Shown here one piece after another: positions 15,463 through 24,115 of a DNA stretch of 39,884 nucleotides (position 1 is the stretch's first letter; the number at the start of each line of letters is the position of its first letter). This stretch comes from DATAXP01 sp036272935 (GTDB taxonomy: Bacteria > Planctomycetota > Planctomycetia > Pirellulales > PNKZ01): NCBI GenBank assembly GCA_036272935.1, contig DATAXP010000096.1:1-39884 (forward strand), read 5' to 3'. The translations under genes and the position numbers were made by a program. Under the pieces are notes generated by a model. The model had not been told where the DNA came from. It worked only from the letters and a program-made list of their open reading frames with translations, and did not search any database.

Positions 15463-16554
15463 ATGTTGCTGCGCACTCCCTTGCACGACTGGCACGCGGC
15501 TCACGGTGGCCGGATGGTCGACTTCGCCGGCTGGAGCATGCCGGTGCAGTACACCGGCATCGTCGCCGAGCACACCGCCGCGCGCACCGCCTGCGGCGTG
15601 TTCGACATCTCACATATGGGGCGCTTGGGCTTCCAGGGCGCCGGCGGCGCCGAGTTCCTCGACCACCTGGTGACGCGCCGCGTGACTGATCTCGCCCCCG
15701 GGGGCATCCGCTACGCCCTGGTCACGAATGATTCCGGTGGCATTCTCGACGACGTGCTGGTGTATCACGTCGCGTCGACCGATGGCGGGTCGTACTACCT
15801 GATGGTGGTCAACGCCAGCAATCGCGAGAAGATTCTCAAGTGGCTGGAGCCGCAGCTGCGCGACGCGGCCGACGTCAACTTTGCCGACATCACAAGCACC
15901 TGGGCGATGATCGCCGTGCAAGGACCGCAGGCGCTGGCCTTGGCGCAGCCGCTGGTGAGCATCCCGCTGGCAGCCATGAAGTACTACACCGGCGCGGAGT
16001 GCTACGTCAGCGGGCAGCGCGCGGTCGTCAGCCGCACGGGATACACGGGCGAGGACGGCTGCGAGATCATGGTCGAGAGCGCCGCGGCGACGGGAATCTG
16101 GCAAACGCTCATCGACGCCGGCGCCACGGCTTGCGGCCTGGGGGCGCGCGACACGCTGCGGCTCGAGGCGGCCATGCCGCTGTACGGTCATGAATTGAAC
16201 GAGTCGATCACACCGTATCAGGCGGGGCTGGGCTTTGCCGTGAACCTGGGAGGGCGTTCGTTCCCTGGGCATGCCGCCCTGGCGCGAGCCAAGGACGATC
16301 CGGCCCTGTCGCGGCGCGTGGGGCTGGAACTTGCTGGTCGGCGCGTGCCGCGCGAGCATTACCCGGTGCTGATCGAGGGGCGCCCGGTCGGCGAAGTGAC
16401 CAGCGGCACCTTTTCGCCCACGCTCGGCAAGCCAATCGCCATGGCCTATGTCGAGCCGGCAGCGGCCCAGACCGGTACGGCACTGGGCATCGATGTCCGC
16501 GGCCACACCGAACCGGCGACCGTCGTCCCGCTACCATTCTACAAGCGCAAGTGA
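15463..16554 (+). CDS. gcvT: Glycine cleavage system T protein (aminomethyltransferase)
   Basis: GcvT takes the methylene group from aminomethyl-lipoyl GcvH, passes it to tetrahydrofolate and releases ammonia. The 363-residue product has LLRTPLHDWHAAHGGRMVDF, GWSMPVQYTGIVAEH, GVFDISHMGRL, the folate-binding region with VVSRTGYTGEDGCEIMVE and GLGARDTLRLEAAMPLYGHE, and the C-terminal barrel with GEVTSGTFSPTLGKPIAMAY. ATG 15463 is the start that gives the family N-terminus; ATG 15454 is a possible alternative. It is the first gene of gcvT-gcvH-gcvPA-gcvPB, 25 bp before gcvH. No glycine riboswitch is apparent upstream. Confidence 0.96.
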   Translation: MLLRTPLHDWHAAHGGRMVDFAGWSMPVQYTGIVAEHTAARTACGVFDISHMGRLGFQGAGGAEFLDHLVTRRVTDLAPGGIRYALVTNDSGGILDDVLVYHVASTDGGSYYLMVVNASNREKILKWLEPQLRDAADVNFADITSTWAMIAVQGPQALALAQPLVSIPLAAMKYYTGAECYVSGQRAVVSRTGYTGEDGCEIMVESAAATGIWQTLIDAGATACGLGARDTLRLEAAMPLYGHELNESITPYQAGLGFAVNLGGRSFPGHAALARAKDDPALSRRVGLELAGRRVPREHYPVLIEGRPVGEVTSGTFSPTLGKPIAMAYVEPAAAQTGTALGIDVRGHTEPATVVPLPFYKRK

Positions 16555-16579
16555 TTTCGCATTCTCTGGAGGACACGCC

Positions 16580-16981
16580 GTGACGCCCGACAAACTGCTG
16601 TTCGCCAAGACGCACGAGTGGGTTGCCGTCGCCCCCGACGCTGCGGGAGTGAAGATCGCCACGATTGGCGTCTCGGCCTTCGCCCTGGAAGCGCTCACCG
16701 ACTTGGTGCATATCGAGTTGCCGAAGGTCGGCCGCACTGTCAAAGCTGGTGAGCCGTTCGGCGAGATCGAGTCGGTCAAGGCGGTGAGCGATTTGTACAG
16801 CCCGGTGTCGGGCGAGGTCGTGGCGATACACGACGCGCTGATCGATCGGCTGGAAACGCTCGGCAGCGATCCCTACGGCGAAGGCTGGATGGTGAAGGTG
16901 CGCATCACGAGCGACACCGAGCTCAAAGCGCTGCTCGACTACCCGACCTATCAGAAGCAGTGCGCTGAAGAGAACCATTAA
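16580..16981 (+). CDS. gcvH: Glycine cleavage system H protein (lipoyl carrier)
   Basis: GcvH carries the aminomethyl intermediate on a lipoyl-lysine between the P, T and L proteins. The 133-residue protein has LFAKTHEWVAVAPDAAGVKI, FALEALTDLVHIELPKVGRT, the lipoylation motif GEIESVKAVSDLYSPVSGEV (the Lys is the site) and the C-terminal GWMVKVRITSDTELKALLD. The start is GTG 16580, chosen because GGAGG lies seven bases upstream and the longer frame has no family similarity. It is 25 bp after gcvT and 26 bp before gcvPA. Confidence 0.96.
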   Translation: MTPDKLLFAKTHEWVAVAPDAAGVKIATIGVSAFALEALTDLVHIELPKVGRTVKAGEPFGEIESVKAVSDLYSPVSGEVVAIHDALIDRLETLGSDPYGEGWMVKVRITSDTELKALLDYPTYQKQCAEENH

Positions 16982-17007
16982 GCGAGCCGCGATCGGCGAC
17001 CAAGACT

Positions 17008-18378
17008 GTGCCATATTTGTTCAACACTCCTGAAGATCAGCAAGCGATGCTGGCCGCCATTGGCGCCGCGAGCATCGACGACCTGTTCGCGATGATCCCG
17101 GCGGACTGCCGGCTCGATCGGCCGTTGTCGCTGCCGCCGGCGCTCACCGAGATCGAGCTGACCGCGCACCTGGCAGAGCTTGCCCGCCGCAACATCTCGG
17201 CGAGCCAGCGGGTGTGTTTCCTTGGCGGTGGCAGTTACGACCACTTCATCCCCGCGGCCGTCGATGCGCTGGCGAGCCGCGGCGAGTTTTACACGTCGTA
17301 CACGCCGTACCAGGCCGAGGCGAGCCAAGGGAACCTACAAGTCTTCTTTGAGTATCAATCGCTGATCACTCGTTTGACCGGCATGGATGTGTCGAATGCC
17401 AGCCTGTACGACGGCGGCAGCGCCGCGGCCGAGGCGGTGATGATGAGCACCGCCGCCACCGGGCGTCGGCGGGTCGTGACCGCCGCGAGCGTGCATCCCG
17501 AGTACCGGCAGATTCTGACCACGTACCTGCGCGATCTCGATGTCGAGCTGGTCACCGTCCCGACGCCAGAAGGCACAATCGACGCCGCGGCACTGGCCGC
17601 CGCGGTCGACGAGCACACCGCCTGCGTGCTGGTGCAGCATCCGAATTTCTTCGGCTGCCTGGAAGATGCCAAACAGCTTGGCGCAATTGCCCACTCGGCC
17701 GGTGCGTTGTTCGCGGTCAGCGTTGATCCGATGAGCCTCGGCCTACTGGCGCGCCCCGATAGTTATGGAGCCGACATCGTGGTGGCCGAGGGTCAATCGC
17801 TCGGCAACCCGATGGCCTACGGCGGACCGTACCTGGGGATCATCGCCTGCCGCGAGGCGTTCGTGCGCCGCCTGCCGGGGCGTATTGCCGGCGAGACGGT
17901 CGATCGCCGCGACCAGCGTTGCTGGGTGCTCACGCTGCAAACGCGCGAGCAGCACATCCGCCGCGAGAAGGCGACCAGCAACATTTGCACGAACCAAGGG
18001 CTCTTCGCCCTGCGAGCCACTATCTACCTGGCCCTGATGGGCCCGCGCGGCATGCGCGAGCTGGGCGAACTGTGCCTTCGCAAGGCGCATTACGCCGCGG
18101 AGAAGCTCACTGCCGGCCGAAGGCTGACGCGCACATTCGATCGACCCGTGTTCAAGGAGTTTGTCGTGCGCGATCGTGCAAAGGGGGTCGAGTCGCTGCT
18201 GCATGACGCCGGTGAGGCCGGTTTCTTTGCCGGCGTGCCGCTGGGGCGGTGGTATCCGGAGTTGGAGGATTGCTTCCTGGTGGCAGTGACCGAGAAGCGA
18301 ACCCGTGCCGAGATCGATCGCCTGGCCACGGCGCTGGCGGCCGGCAACCTTGCGGAGCCTGCGACCAGCCATGCGTAA
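17008..18378 (+). CDS. gcvPA: Glycine dehydrogenase (decarboxylating) subunit 1
   Basis: This is the N-terminal half of a split P protein, which decarboxylates glycine with PLP and loads the rest onto GcvH. The 456-residue product has YLFNTPEDQQAMLAAIGAAS, CFLGGGSYDHFIPAAVDALA, YTSYTPYQAEASQGNLQVFF, NASLYDGGSAAAEAVMMS, LGNPMAYGGPYLGIIAC and RREKATSNICTNQGLFALRA. All are characteristic of GcvPA. The start is GTG 17008 with no strong ribosome-binding site. Its last codons overlap the start of gcvPB by eight bases (ATGCGTAA), implying coupled translation of the two subunits. Confidence 0.96.
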   Translation: MPYLFNTPEDQQAMLAAIGAASIDDLFAMIPADCRLDRPLSLPPALTEIELTAHLAELARRNISASQRVCFLGGGSYDHFIPAAVDALASRGEFYTSYTPYQAEASQGNLQVFFEYQSLITRLTGMDVSNASLYDGGSAAAEAVMMSTAATGRRRVVTAASVHPEYRQILTTYLRDLDVELVTVPTPEGTIDAAALAAAVDEHTACVLVQHPNFFGCLEDAKQLGAIAHSAGALFAVSVDPMSLGLLARPDSYGADIVVAEGQSLGNPMAYGGPYLGIIACREAFVRRLPGRIAGETVDRRDQRCWVLTLQTREQHIRREKATSNICTNQGLFALRATIYLALMGPRGMRELGELCLRKAHYAAEKLTAGRRLTRTFDRPVFKEFVVRDRAKGVESLLHDAGEAGFFAGVPLGRWYPELEDCFLVAVTEKRTRAEIDRLATALAAGNLAEPATSHA

Positions 18379-19825
18379 CACCCGCGCCACCTTGCCGCTG
18401 TTCGAGATGTCCCACCCGGGTCGGCGTGCCGCACTGCTGCCGGTGTGCGACGTGCCCGAGGTGCCGCTCGACGAGCTGCTGCCGCCGGAGTCGGTCGCCG
18501 CCGAACCGCCGCATCTGCCCGAGCTGGCCGAGCCCGACGTGGTGCGGCACTTCACGAACTTGTCGACCTTGAACATGTCGGTCGATACGCATTTCTATCC
18601 GCTGGGGAGTTGTACGATGAAGTACAACCCGAAGCGGAACGAGCGCGTCGCCGCGTGGCCGGGCATGGCGGAACTGCATCCGTACCAGCCGGACGACACC
18701 GTGCAGGGGATGCTCGAGCTGCTGTACCGGTTGCAGCAAATGTTGGCCGAGATTGCCGGTCTGGAAGCGGTGTCGCTGCAACCGGCCGCCGGCGCGCAAG
18801 GCGAGATGACCGCGCTGATGGTCGCCGCGGCGTACTTTCGCGATGCCGGTCAGCGTCGCACCAAGGTGCTCGCCCCCGATAGTGCCCACGGCACGAACCC
18901 GGCCAGTGCCGCGGTCGCGGGGTTCCAGGCGGTGACGGTGAAGAGCACGCCGCAAGGATTCGTCGATCTCAGTGATCTGCGCGCGCATCTCGACGACCAG
19001 ACCGCCGTGTTCATGATCACCAACCCCAACACGCTGGGGATGTACGATCGGCAGATCCGCGCCATCGCCGACGCCGTACACTCAGCCGGCGGGCTGCTGT
19101 ATCTCGACGGCGCGAACATGAACGCCATCTTGGGCATCAGCCGGCCGGGCGATTTCGGCGCCGACATGATGCACTTCAACCCGCACAAGACGTTCAGCGG
19201 TCCGCATGGCGGCGGCGGGCCCGGCGCGGGACCGATCGCCGTGACCGGCCGGCTCGCCGCGTATCTGCCGACGCCGTTGGTCGAGCACGACTCGGGCAGC
19301 TACCGCTTAACATTCGACCGGCCCAAGAGCATCGGCCGGGTGCGTACGTTCTTCGGCCAGGTGGGCGTGCTGGTGCGGGCCTACTGCTATCTTCGCACCT
19401 ACGGGCCCGACGGTCTGCGGCGCGTGAGCGAGAACGCCGTACTGAACGCCAACTACCTGCTCAGCCGCGTGAAGCACATCTTGCCTGTGCCGCAGGGGGA
19501 TCGTTGCATGCACGAGTTCGTCGCCAGTGCGGCGAAGCTCAAGAGCGAGCGCGGCGTCTCGGCCATGGAGATCGCCAAGCGCCTGCTCGACTATGGCTTC
19601 CACGCCCCGACGGTCTACTTCCCCACGACGGTGCGCGAAGCTCTGATGATCGAGCCGACCGAAACCGAGAGCAAGGAAACGCTCGACGCGTTTGCCGAGG
19701 CGCTGTTCCGGATTACCGAAGAGCCAGCCGAGGCGCTGCGTCAGGCTCCGATGACGACGCCGATCAGCCGCCCCGACGAAGTGCGCGCCGCGCGGTCGCC
19801 GCGCCTGTCGTGGCCGGACACGTGA
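18371..19825 (+). CDS. gcvPB: Glycine dehydrogenase (decarboxylating) subunit 2
   Basis: This is the PLP-binding C-terminal half of the split P protein (484 residues). Key blocks are LSTLNMSVDTHFYPLGSCTM, KYNPKRNERVAAWPG, SLQPAAGAQGEMTALMVAAA, DSAHGTNPASAAVAGF, NPNTLGMYDRQIR and DMMHFNPHKTFSGPHGGGGP, whose Lys is the PLP Schiff-base residue. ATG 18371 overlaps the gcvPA stop and gives the expected N-terminus with the LPLFEMSHPGRRA block. It ends the operon; no lipoamide dehydrogenase (L protein) gene is in the window, so that partner is encoded elsewhere. The convergent pilus operon begins 126 bp downstream. Confidence 0.96.
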   Translation: MRNTRATLPLFEMSHPGRRAALLPVCDVPEVPLDELLPPESVAAEPPHLPELAEPDVVRHFTNLSTLNMSVDTHFYPLGSCTMKYNPKRNERVAAWPGMAELHPYQPDDTVQGMLELLYRLQQMLAEIAGLEAVSLQPAAGAQGEMTALMVAAAYFRDAGQRRTKVLAPDSAHGTNPASAAVAGFQAVTVKSTPQGFVDLSDLRAHLDDQTAVFMITNPNTLGMYDRQIRAIADAVHSAGGLLYLDGANMNAILGISRPGDFGADMMHFNPHKTFSGPHGGGGPGAGPIAVTGRLAAYLPTPLVEHDSGSYRLTFDRPKSIGRVRTFFGQVGVLVRAYCYLRTYGPDGLRRVSENAVLNANYLLSRVKHILPVPQGDRCMHEFVASAAKLKSERGVSAMEIAKRLLDYGFHAPTVYFPTTVREALMIEPTETESKETLDAFAEALFRITEEPAEALRQAPMTTPISRPDEVRAARSPRLSWPDT

Positions 19826-19885
19826 GGTGTAGGGTGGGATCCACCTACCGCTCTTTCTCGCGCATCGTGGGCACAGCCCACCACG

Positions 19886-19928
19886 CCCTCATCTGGCCTT
19901 CGGCCACCTTCTCCCGGAGGGAGAAGGC
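19886..19928 (-). repeat. Dispersed repeat, copy 3 (inverted)
   Basis: In the opposite orientation this contains the same 29-bp core as the copies at 13850 and 15256, with one mismatch (19886-19914), followed by the hairpin TCCCGGAGGGA. It sits between the convergent ends of gcvPB and the lipoprotein gene, where a hairpin could limit read-through from both sides. Confidence 0.75.
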
Positions 19929-19950
19929 ACTTGTGATGGCCATTGCCCAC

Positions 19951-20808
19951 TCAGCGACGCTGCTTGCGATTCGGTGTCTCGGCAACAGCTGTCGGTGTGG
20001 CTGCGGTGTCGGCGTCGTCGGGGTCGAGGTGACCACTGGCCAGTTCGAATTGGTACGTTGCCTCGACGGCGTCGCCAGTGGCCTGGAACACGCGTCCCGC
20101 GATCAGATGAACTTCGGCTGAATTTGGTACCGCGTCGAGCAGCGGCTTGATCTGCTCCAGCGCTTCGTCCGGCTCGCCGCGCTCGAGGCAGGCCGACGCC
20201 TCGGCCAAGGCGTCGCTCAGCTCGGGGTCCGACGTGACGACGACCTGGGGCTGGTTCGCGTCGGGGTCGAGGCCGAGGGCCAGTTCCGCCGCGCGCTCGA
20301 AGCTTGCCAGGGCCAGGGTTTCCTCACCTTGCAATTCGTACACGCCGGCCAGCGCGTGGGCGAAGTCGGCATCGTGTGAGAATCGCTTGGCTGCCGCCTC
20401 GGCGTGCTTGCGCGACTCGTCGAGTTTCCCCTGCTCGACGAACGTGTCGGTCAGCAGCAAGCTGGCGGCACGGTGATCGTGGCAGCGGCTGAGCAGCCCT
20501 GTGAGGTGCTCTTGGCAGACCGCGAACTGCCCTTGCCTGAAAAAGGCGCAGGCGGCCTGGTACTGCGCGTCGTTGCGCTGTCGCTCGAACATTTCAATCG
20601 ACTGTTGCATGCGCCGCTCGCGCTGCGGCCGCACGTCGTCGGGCACGCTGAACCGCTGTTTCAATTTTGTCCAGCCGGCACAACCGGTGGCACACAGTAG
20701 CGTAACAAGGACAACTAGCCCGAAGCGCAAGCGAGGGAATGAAAGGCGCGTTACCTCGCTTGCGCTGCGGGCTGGTTCGTTCGCGTCGAAACACTCACGG
20801 CTGCGCAT
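19951..20808 (-). CDS. TPR lipoprotein (PilF/PilW-type position) ending the pilus operon
   Basis: This is a predicted lipoprotein with TPR-like helices (ACAFFRQGQFAVCQEHLTGL, ADFAHALAGVYELQGEETLA, LAEASACLERGEPDEALEQI, AEVHLIAGRVFQATGDAVEA). The hydrophobic segment LVVLVTLLCATGC ends at a plausible lipid-modified Cys. ATG 20808 overlaps the secretin stop by 14 bases. This gives a long N-terminus, of which 20717-20773 is a dispersed palindrome. An alternative TTG at 20730 gives a compact signal, MRFGLVVLVTLLCATGC. In pilus systems a TPR lipoprotein (pilotin) helps the secretin assemble, and its position directly after the secretin gene suggests this role. That role is inference. Confidence 0.75.
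   Translation of the reverse strand: MRSRECFDANEPARSASEVTRLSFPRLRFGLVVLVTLLCATGCAGWTKLKQRFSVPDDVRPQRERRMQQSIEMFERQRNDAQYQAACAFFRQGQFAVCQEHLTGLLSRCHDHRAASLLLTDTFVEQGKLDESRKHAEAAAKRFSHDADFAHALAGVYELQGEETLALASFERAAELALGLDPDANQPQVVVTSDPELSDALAEASACLERGEPDEALEQIKPLLDAVPNSAEVHLIAGRVFQATGDAVEATYQFELASGHLDPDDADTAATPTAVAETPNRKQRR
20717..20773. repeat. Dispersed palindrome inside the lipoprotein N-terminus
   Basis: AGCCCGAAGCGCAAGCGAGG (20717-20736) and CCTCGCTTGCGCTGCGGGCT (20754-20773) are inverted repeats, 19 of 20 bases matching, with a 17-base loop. Read on the minus strand it encodes part of the lipoprotein's N-terminal region (from about PARSASEV to RLRFGL). Confidence 0.85.
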
Positions 20809-23404
20809 CGTTGAACGCTCCCGGCTTGGGGATGTCGACGCTGCGCCCAGAAATGCCTTGCTGGACAGGCCTCACCGGCGCCGTGCGGATCGGCAGTCCG
20901 TCGGGACCGATGGGGCCGGGCGGCAGCAGGGGCGGGACGAGTCCGTCGGGACCGGCGCCGCCAGGGCCGATCGGTTCAAAGCCATCGGGCACCATCGGGC
21001 CGGGGCCTACGGGAGCCGCAACATCGATCCCCGATCGCTCACCGGGCGGCGGTGGTACCGGGCGCGGCACGGTCGGCACCGTGCCGCCTGGCATCAAATC
21101 GGGCGGCTCCTTGTCGATCACCGATCGCATCTTGGGCTGCATCTCGTTGATCTCGTCACGCAGCGCGATCGCGACGCGATTGTTCGGATCGAACCGCACG
21201 GCAAGGTTCGCGTACCGCCGGGCGGCCACGTAGTTGCCGGCATTCAAGGCCGATTCGGCACTGCGGATGAACCGGCGTGCTGACACGGAACGACCGATCA
21301 GAATCTGACTGTCGGCCGCCACGCTTTCGCGTTCGACGAACTCGTTTTGTGCTTTCACGCTGGCGCTATCGTATTCAGGCTCATACACGATGCGCGGCGT
21401 GACCAGGATCAGGATCTCGCGACGGATGTTGGTATCGCTCTTCTGACGGAAGGCCCAGCCGATACCCGGCAGGCTGCCGAGAAACGGGATCTGCGTGACG
21501 TTGACTTGCAGGTCTTCCTGCATCAGGCCGCCGATGACCACCGTGCAGCCGTCGTAGCACATGATATTGGTGGTCACTTGCGTTAGGTTCTTCGACGGCA
21601 CGTTGTCGAACACGGGACCTTCGCTCGACACTTCCGGATGGACTTCCATGCGAATCGAGCCGTCGCTGGAAATGTACGGCCGCAGGCGGAGCTGCGTGCC
21701 GATGTCGAGGAACTGCACGGTCTGCGTGGTGAACGTTTGCGTGACGGTCGACGTGGTGTAAGGAATCTGCGAGCCGATCAGGATTTCGGCCCGCTGCTTG
21801 TTGAGGCACAGCAAGCGCGGCGTGGCGATCACGTTGATGTCGCCGATCGTTTCGAGCGCCGTGAGAAACATGCCCAGGCTGGCGTCGAGAAAGGCGAACT
21901 GCAAGCCGCCGCCGGCGAAGTTGTACTGGTTCACATACGAGCCGGTCGCGGGGTCGACCGCGCCGGTGCCGTCGATCGGGGCGATGCGCGGTGTGCCGCT
22001 GCCGAACGCGAGGTTTGGGTTGTTTCGTAGCACCTGGAAGTTCACGCCGAATTGGTTGGCATCGTTAAGCGTGACGGCGATCACCATCGCCTCAATGTGT
22101 ACTTGCAGCGGCCGACGATCGATCTCGTGCACCACTTCGTCGATCTGCGCGAGCACCGCCTCGTAATCCTGGGCAAGCACCGCCTCGCCGTGGGCCGCCG
22201 TGTCGCCGCCGGCATTGTTGCCATCGACGATGATGCCCATCTGCGCCGGCGTGGTTATGCTCACCTTGCCGACGCCGGTGGTCATTAGCGGCACGATCAG
22301 CGCTTGCAGCTCCTTGGCCGTGACGTAGTTGGGCCGGTAGACCCGGGTGCCGACGTGGTCGAGCGCCATGCGCAGGTCGGCGAAATCCTTCGATGTGCCG
22401 ACGTACACGAACTTGCCTTCGCGGCGCATCACGAAGCCGCTCGACTTCACGATCGCGTCGAGCGCCGCGTTCACGTCGACGTCCTTGAGCACCGCGGAGA
22501 CCGAGCCCTGCACGTTGTTGCTGGCTAGGATGTTCAGGCTGCCTTGTTCGCTGAGGAACTCGAGCACTTGGCGCAGGTCTTCGTCCTGGATGGTGATCGT
22601 TAGCTCGTCGTCCCCTTCGGGGCCGCGCGAATGCTTGACGCGCTCCTCGAGTGGAGGCCGAACCGGAATGTCCTGATGCGGGGCCGCCGGCTGCGGCAAT
22701 TCTTCGTGAGTGTCGTCGGGAGCCGTGGCAGTCGGCGGCTGCGCTCCACCGGCGATTGCCGAGCGCAATTGGTCAAGCATCTGCGGATTGCCCAGCAGGT
22801 TGCCCAGCCCAGCGCCTTGCAGCAGTTGCTCGAACTGCGCCGGATTGTCGAGCAACTTGCCGGCCGAGTCGCGCAACTGCTGCTGCGTGGCCGGGTCTGC
22901 ATTCTGGAATGCCTGCAGTGCGCTTGACAGATCGAGTCCGCCAGAGGTATCGGTCGAGCCGGGAAGGCCCGCGGCGGTTAATGTCGCCTTGGTCCGCGCC
23001 GGCTGGTTCGATCGGAAGGGATGACGCTTCGCCGGAGGGGCGACGACGGCGGTCTTGGCGGGGACGCCGATGCGCGCCGGAGCGATCGGTGGCGGCGTGG
23101 GGACCTCTTCGGCGACGGGCTGTGCGGAAGTTGCGACGACGGGAACTATTTCTTCCGCCGAGGCGGCTGGCTCGACATTCGACTCTTTTACCCCCGGCGA
23201 TTCGCCGGGGGCTAATGGTCGCGGATTCTGCGATTCCTCAGTTTTTGGTGGAGGCGGCTTGGGCTTCGGTTCACTCGGCTGTGCAGCGGCCGCGACAAGC
23301 GCCGGCTCGGCGTTGGGAACGAGCGTGATCGCCAGGCCGACCGCCAGGGCGACGCCCACGGCGCTGCACACGAGCAGCAACGCAATGCCCAGCGGTTTGT
23401 TCAT
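20795..23404 (-). CDS. Secretin of a type IV pilus/type II secretion-like system
   Basis: An 869-residue outer-membrane channel protein. In order: a hydrophobic N-terminal signal or anchor (7-29), a Pro/Ala-rich linker (40-150), a helical Asn-Pro-rich segment (160-220), a secretin N0/STN-type domain (LTITIQDEDLRQVLEFLSEQ, then ASNNVQGSVSAVLKDVDVN, 267-340), an N1-like region, and the secretin core (about 435-675). The core contains TPRLLCLNKQRAEILIGSQI, VQFLDIGTQLRLRPYISSDG, the VVIGGLM block, and PFLGSLPGIGWAFRQ. After the core come a short TPR-like helical pair and a Gly-Pro-rich tail (about 770-869). ATG 23404 follows the PilP-like gene by 21 bp. The closest fit is PilQ/GspD. Confidence 0.92.
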   Translation of the reverse strand: MNKPLGIALLLVCSAVGVALAVGLAITLVPNAEPALVAAAAQPSEPKPKPPPPKTEESQNPRPLAPGESPGVKESNVEPAASAEEIVPVVATSAQPVAEEVPTPPPIAPARIGVPAKTAVVAPPAKRHPFRSNQPARTKATLTAAGLPGSTDTSGGLDLSSALQAFQNADPATQQQLRDSAGKLLDNPAQFEQLLQGAGLGNLLGNPQMLDQLRSAIAGGAQPPTATAPDDTHEELPQPAAPHQDIPVRPPLEERVKHSRGPEGDDELTITIQDEDLRQVLEFLSEQGSLNILASNNVQGSVSAVLKDVDVNAALDAIVKSSGFVMRREGKFVYVGTSKDFADLRMALDHVGTRVYRPNYVTAKELQALIVPLMTTGVGKVSITTPAQMGIIVDGNNAGGDTAAHGEAVLAQDYEAVLAQIDEVVHEIDRRPLQVHIEAMVIAVTLNDANQFGVNFQVLRNNPNLAFGSGTPRIAPIDGTGAVDPATGSYVNQYNFAGGGLQFAFLDASLGMFLTALETIGDINVIATPRLLCLNKQRAEILIGSQIPYTTSTVTQTFTTQTVQFLDIGTQLRLRPYISSDGSIRMEVHPEVSSEGPVFDNVPSKNLTQVTTNIMCYDGCTVVIGGLMQEDLQVNVTQIPFLGSLPGIGWAFRQKSDTNIRREILILVTPRIVYEPEYDSASVKAQNEFVERESVAADSQILIGRSVSARRFIRSAESALNAGNYVAARRYANLAVRFDPNNRVAIALRDEINEMQPKMRSVIDKEPPDLMPGGTVPTVPRPVPPPPGERSGIDVAAPVGPGPMVPDGFEPIGPGGAGPDGLVPPLLPPGPIGPDGLPIRTAPVRPVQQGISGRSVDIPKPGAFNDAQP
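23191..23211. repeat. Perfect palindrome in the secretin linker region
   Basis: CCCCCGGCGA (23191-23200) and TCGCCGGGGG (23202-23211) are perfect inverted repeats around one base. It encodes the segment PLAPGESPGV in the proline-rich linker. Confidence 0.8.
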
Positions 23405-23425
23405 CGTCGTCCGTGACGTGAAGGA

Positions 23426-24103
23426 CTATCGTTGACCGGTTGCCGTCGGCGCTCGGTGATGGCGGCCCGACGAGCCAGTCGCTGCGATCGGCGTCGAGCC
23501 TTTTCTGAGGTTCAAGGCGTAATCGCGTCCGTCGCGCGACAAGGTGACCTTCGAGCGCTCGATCCGCTTCACATGGAAACGCAAGCCGCCGGCGGCTGGC
23601 ACGTCCTCGCCCAGCTCGTACACTTCGCCGCTGATCAATGCGGCACGGCGATGCCGGCCGACGATGGTGCTGGTCAGCGTCAGCCCTAAGTCGGCCGGCG
23701 ACAAATTGGCCTGGGCCGCCACCTTGGCCAGCTCGGCGTCGGCCGCGGCCCGTTGGGCGTTGGAGGCAACGTGCGATTCGAACGGATTGTGGGCCAGCTC
23801 GTCGCCGATGTTGGCTGGCTGCATGTGCGGGTCCTGATCGATCCAGCGGGCCACGTCGTGCCAGGGTACTGCCGGGTCGCTGCCGCTTGTCGGTGCAATC
23901 GTGCTGCCGGCCGCTGGGGTCGGCGCGGTGGCGGCTGCGGGATTCGCCGCGGCGGCTTGAGCTTCGCCGGCCGACGACTTTTTGAAGAGCAGCGGGTACC
24001 AGAACCAGCCGGCGACGAGTGCCAACACTCCGAGCGCTGCCGCCTTTTGGCGGTTTGCTTTCAGCTCGCGACCCAGTTGTTTGCCCAGTCTTCGCAGCGA
24101 CAC
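23426..24103 (-). CDS. PilP/GspC-like inner-membrane protein
   Basis: I chose GTG 24103 (225 residues) because AAGGA lies seven bases upstream; the open frame extends to 24148 only by running into a palindrome. The protein has a basic N-terminus, one membrane helix (AALGVLALVAGWFWYPLLF), a Pro/Ala linker, and a C-terminal beta domain (LGLTLTSTIVGRHRRAALIS, GEVYELGEDVP, FHVKRIERSKVTLSRDGRDY). This matches the homology-region domain of GspC/PilP, which links the inner-membrane platform to the secretin. Overall similarity to described PilP is weak, so I base the call on layout and its place between PilO and the secretin. Confidence 0.75.
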   Translation of the reverse strand: MSLRRLGKQLGRELKANRQKAAALGVLALVAGWFWYPLLFKKSSAGEAQAAAANPAAATAPTPAAGSTIAPTSGSDPAVPWHDVARWIDQDPHMQPANIGDELAHNPFESHVASNAQRAAADAELAKVAAQANLSPADLGLTLTSTIVGRHRRAALISGEVYELGEDVPAAGGLRFHVKRIERSKVTLSRDGRDYALNLRKGSTPIAATGSSGRHHRAPTATGQR

Positions 24104-24115
24104 GATGCAGTCCTT

